Shown: piece by piece, positions 63,590 to 64,000 of the stretch
How positions within the stretch are numbered: position 1 is the stretch's first letter
Layout of the letters: each line of letters begins with the position of its first letter
Assembly: GCA_028564705.1 (NCBI GenBank)
Contig: JAPXFQ010000344.1
Location: 2,299,001 to 2,363,000 of the forward strand
DNA length: 64,000 bases
Origin: Apricaphanius iberus
Taxonomy: Eukaryota > Chordata > Actinopteri > Cyprinodontiformes > Aphaniidae
Reading direction: 5' to 3'
Made by a program: the position numbers and the translations under genes
Notes under the pieces: generated by a model
What the model saw: the letters and a program-made list of their open reading frames with translations, nothing else
The model's database searches: none
What the model was told of the DNA's origin: nothing

Positions 63590-64000
63590 TCAACCTTTCT
63601 TGTCCTCCTTCCCGGGTCCGCTCTCCTGCTGTGACACATTAACATTGTAATTGCCTTTTTTTGAGCACAATAAACGGAGCCGGTCCGCTGGGACCTGCAT
63701 TGCCCCGGGAGCTGGCACAAAGCCTTGCCATCGATTTTTCACACTCACCGCTCTTCGCCGCCGCCGTCGCCGCAAGTGGGGAAGAGACAGGAAACACAGA
63801 GCCGATCTGAACATGTATGATGTGTTTGTTTCTGCTGAACATCTGACGCCTGCCTGTAGGCAAGTCTGATGAACTGTTTCCGAAAACGGAGCTAATTGTG
63901 ATTTTAACTGCTCCATTCAAATGTTAAAATTTTCATTATCATGCCCTGCTATTATCAGGCCTAATTTGAAAGTGGGTGTGAATTACAAAGAAAGATCCAC
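63590..64000. other. Compositionally complex non-coding end of the window
   Basis: It is non-repetitive, with AACATTGTAATTGCC, GCTAATTGTGATT and CTATTATCAGGCCTAATTTG words rich in homeodomain cores, and a short GCC/GCG run near 63755. I found no convincing exon. It may be a conserved regulatory block or the edge of the next gene's 5' region. Confidence 0.3.

Overview
This window is eukaryotic, from a ray-finned (teleost) fish. The genes are split by GT-AG introns. Fish-type transposon debris is abundant: L2/Rex-like LINE tails, hAT-like non-autonomous elements and long tetranucleotide microsatellites. The proteins are close to their vertebrate orthologues. The DNA is AT-rich, with CpG-denser stretches at the starts of gnas and slc32a1.

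Five protein-coding genes can be supported. From left to right they are: gnas (minus strand, 5' part only, first 129 codons at 8950-14968); tubb1 (plus, 24642-27281, 473 aa); prelid3b/slmo2 (plus, 32660-37069, 193 aa); aurka (plus, 42117-46897, 423 aa); and slc32a1/VGAT (minus, 55909-58947, 526 aa). Every exon junction in these models was read from the sequence, and all phases close. In human, GNAS, TUBB1 and PRELID3B are neighbours on 20q13.32, while AURKA and SLC32A1 lie elsewhere on 20q, so this is a rearranged piece of the 20q linkage group. I did not find the human neighbours NELFCD, CTSZ and ATP5F1E.

Layout: 1-8949 is gnas intron DNA full of repeats, including a roughly 1.1-kb inverted-repeat element. 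9-15 kb holds gnas coding exons 1, 2, 4 and 5 (human numbering). About 15-16.5 kb is the CpG-richer gnas 5' region. 16.6-24.5 kb is a gene-free stretch with two hAT-like elements, an L2-like LINE tail and a microsatellite complex. 24.5-28.2 kb is tubb1. 29-31.5 kb holds an LTR-like piece and a decayed LINE. 32.4-37.8 kb is prelid3b. 37.8-41.4 kb holds repeats. 41.4-47.2 kb is aurka. 47.3-55.5 kb is gene-free and contains a hAT transposase relic and a LINE with a nested hAT insertion. 55.9-59 kb is slc32a1. 59-64 kb is its upstream region, with a REST/RE1 match, an octamer site and very large (TTTC), (CTAT) and (CATC) microsatellites.

The genes have unrelated jobs: G-protein signalling, thrombocyte-type beta-tubulin, mitochondrial lipid transfer, mitotic kinase and vesicular GABA/glycine transport. 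They share a neighbourhood rather than a pathway. I found no evidence of a new multi-gene system. The most interesting signals are regulatory and transposon-related: the RE1 and twin CREs around slc32a1, CTCF-like motifs flanking aurka, a second promoter-like cluster inside prelid3b, and the inverted-repeat element with tRNA-like B boxes.
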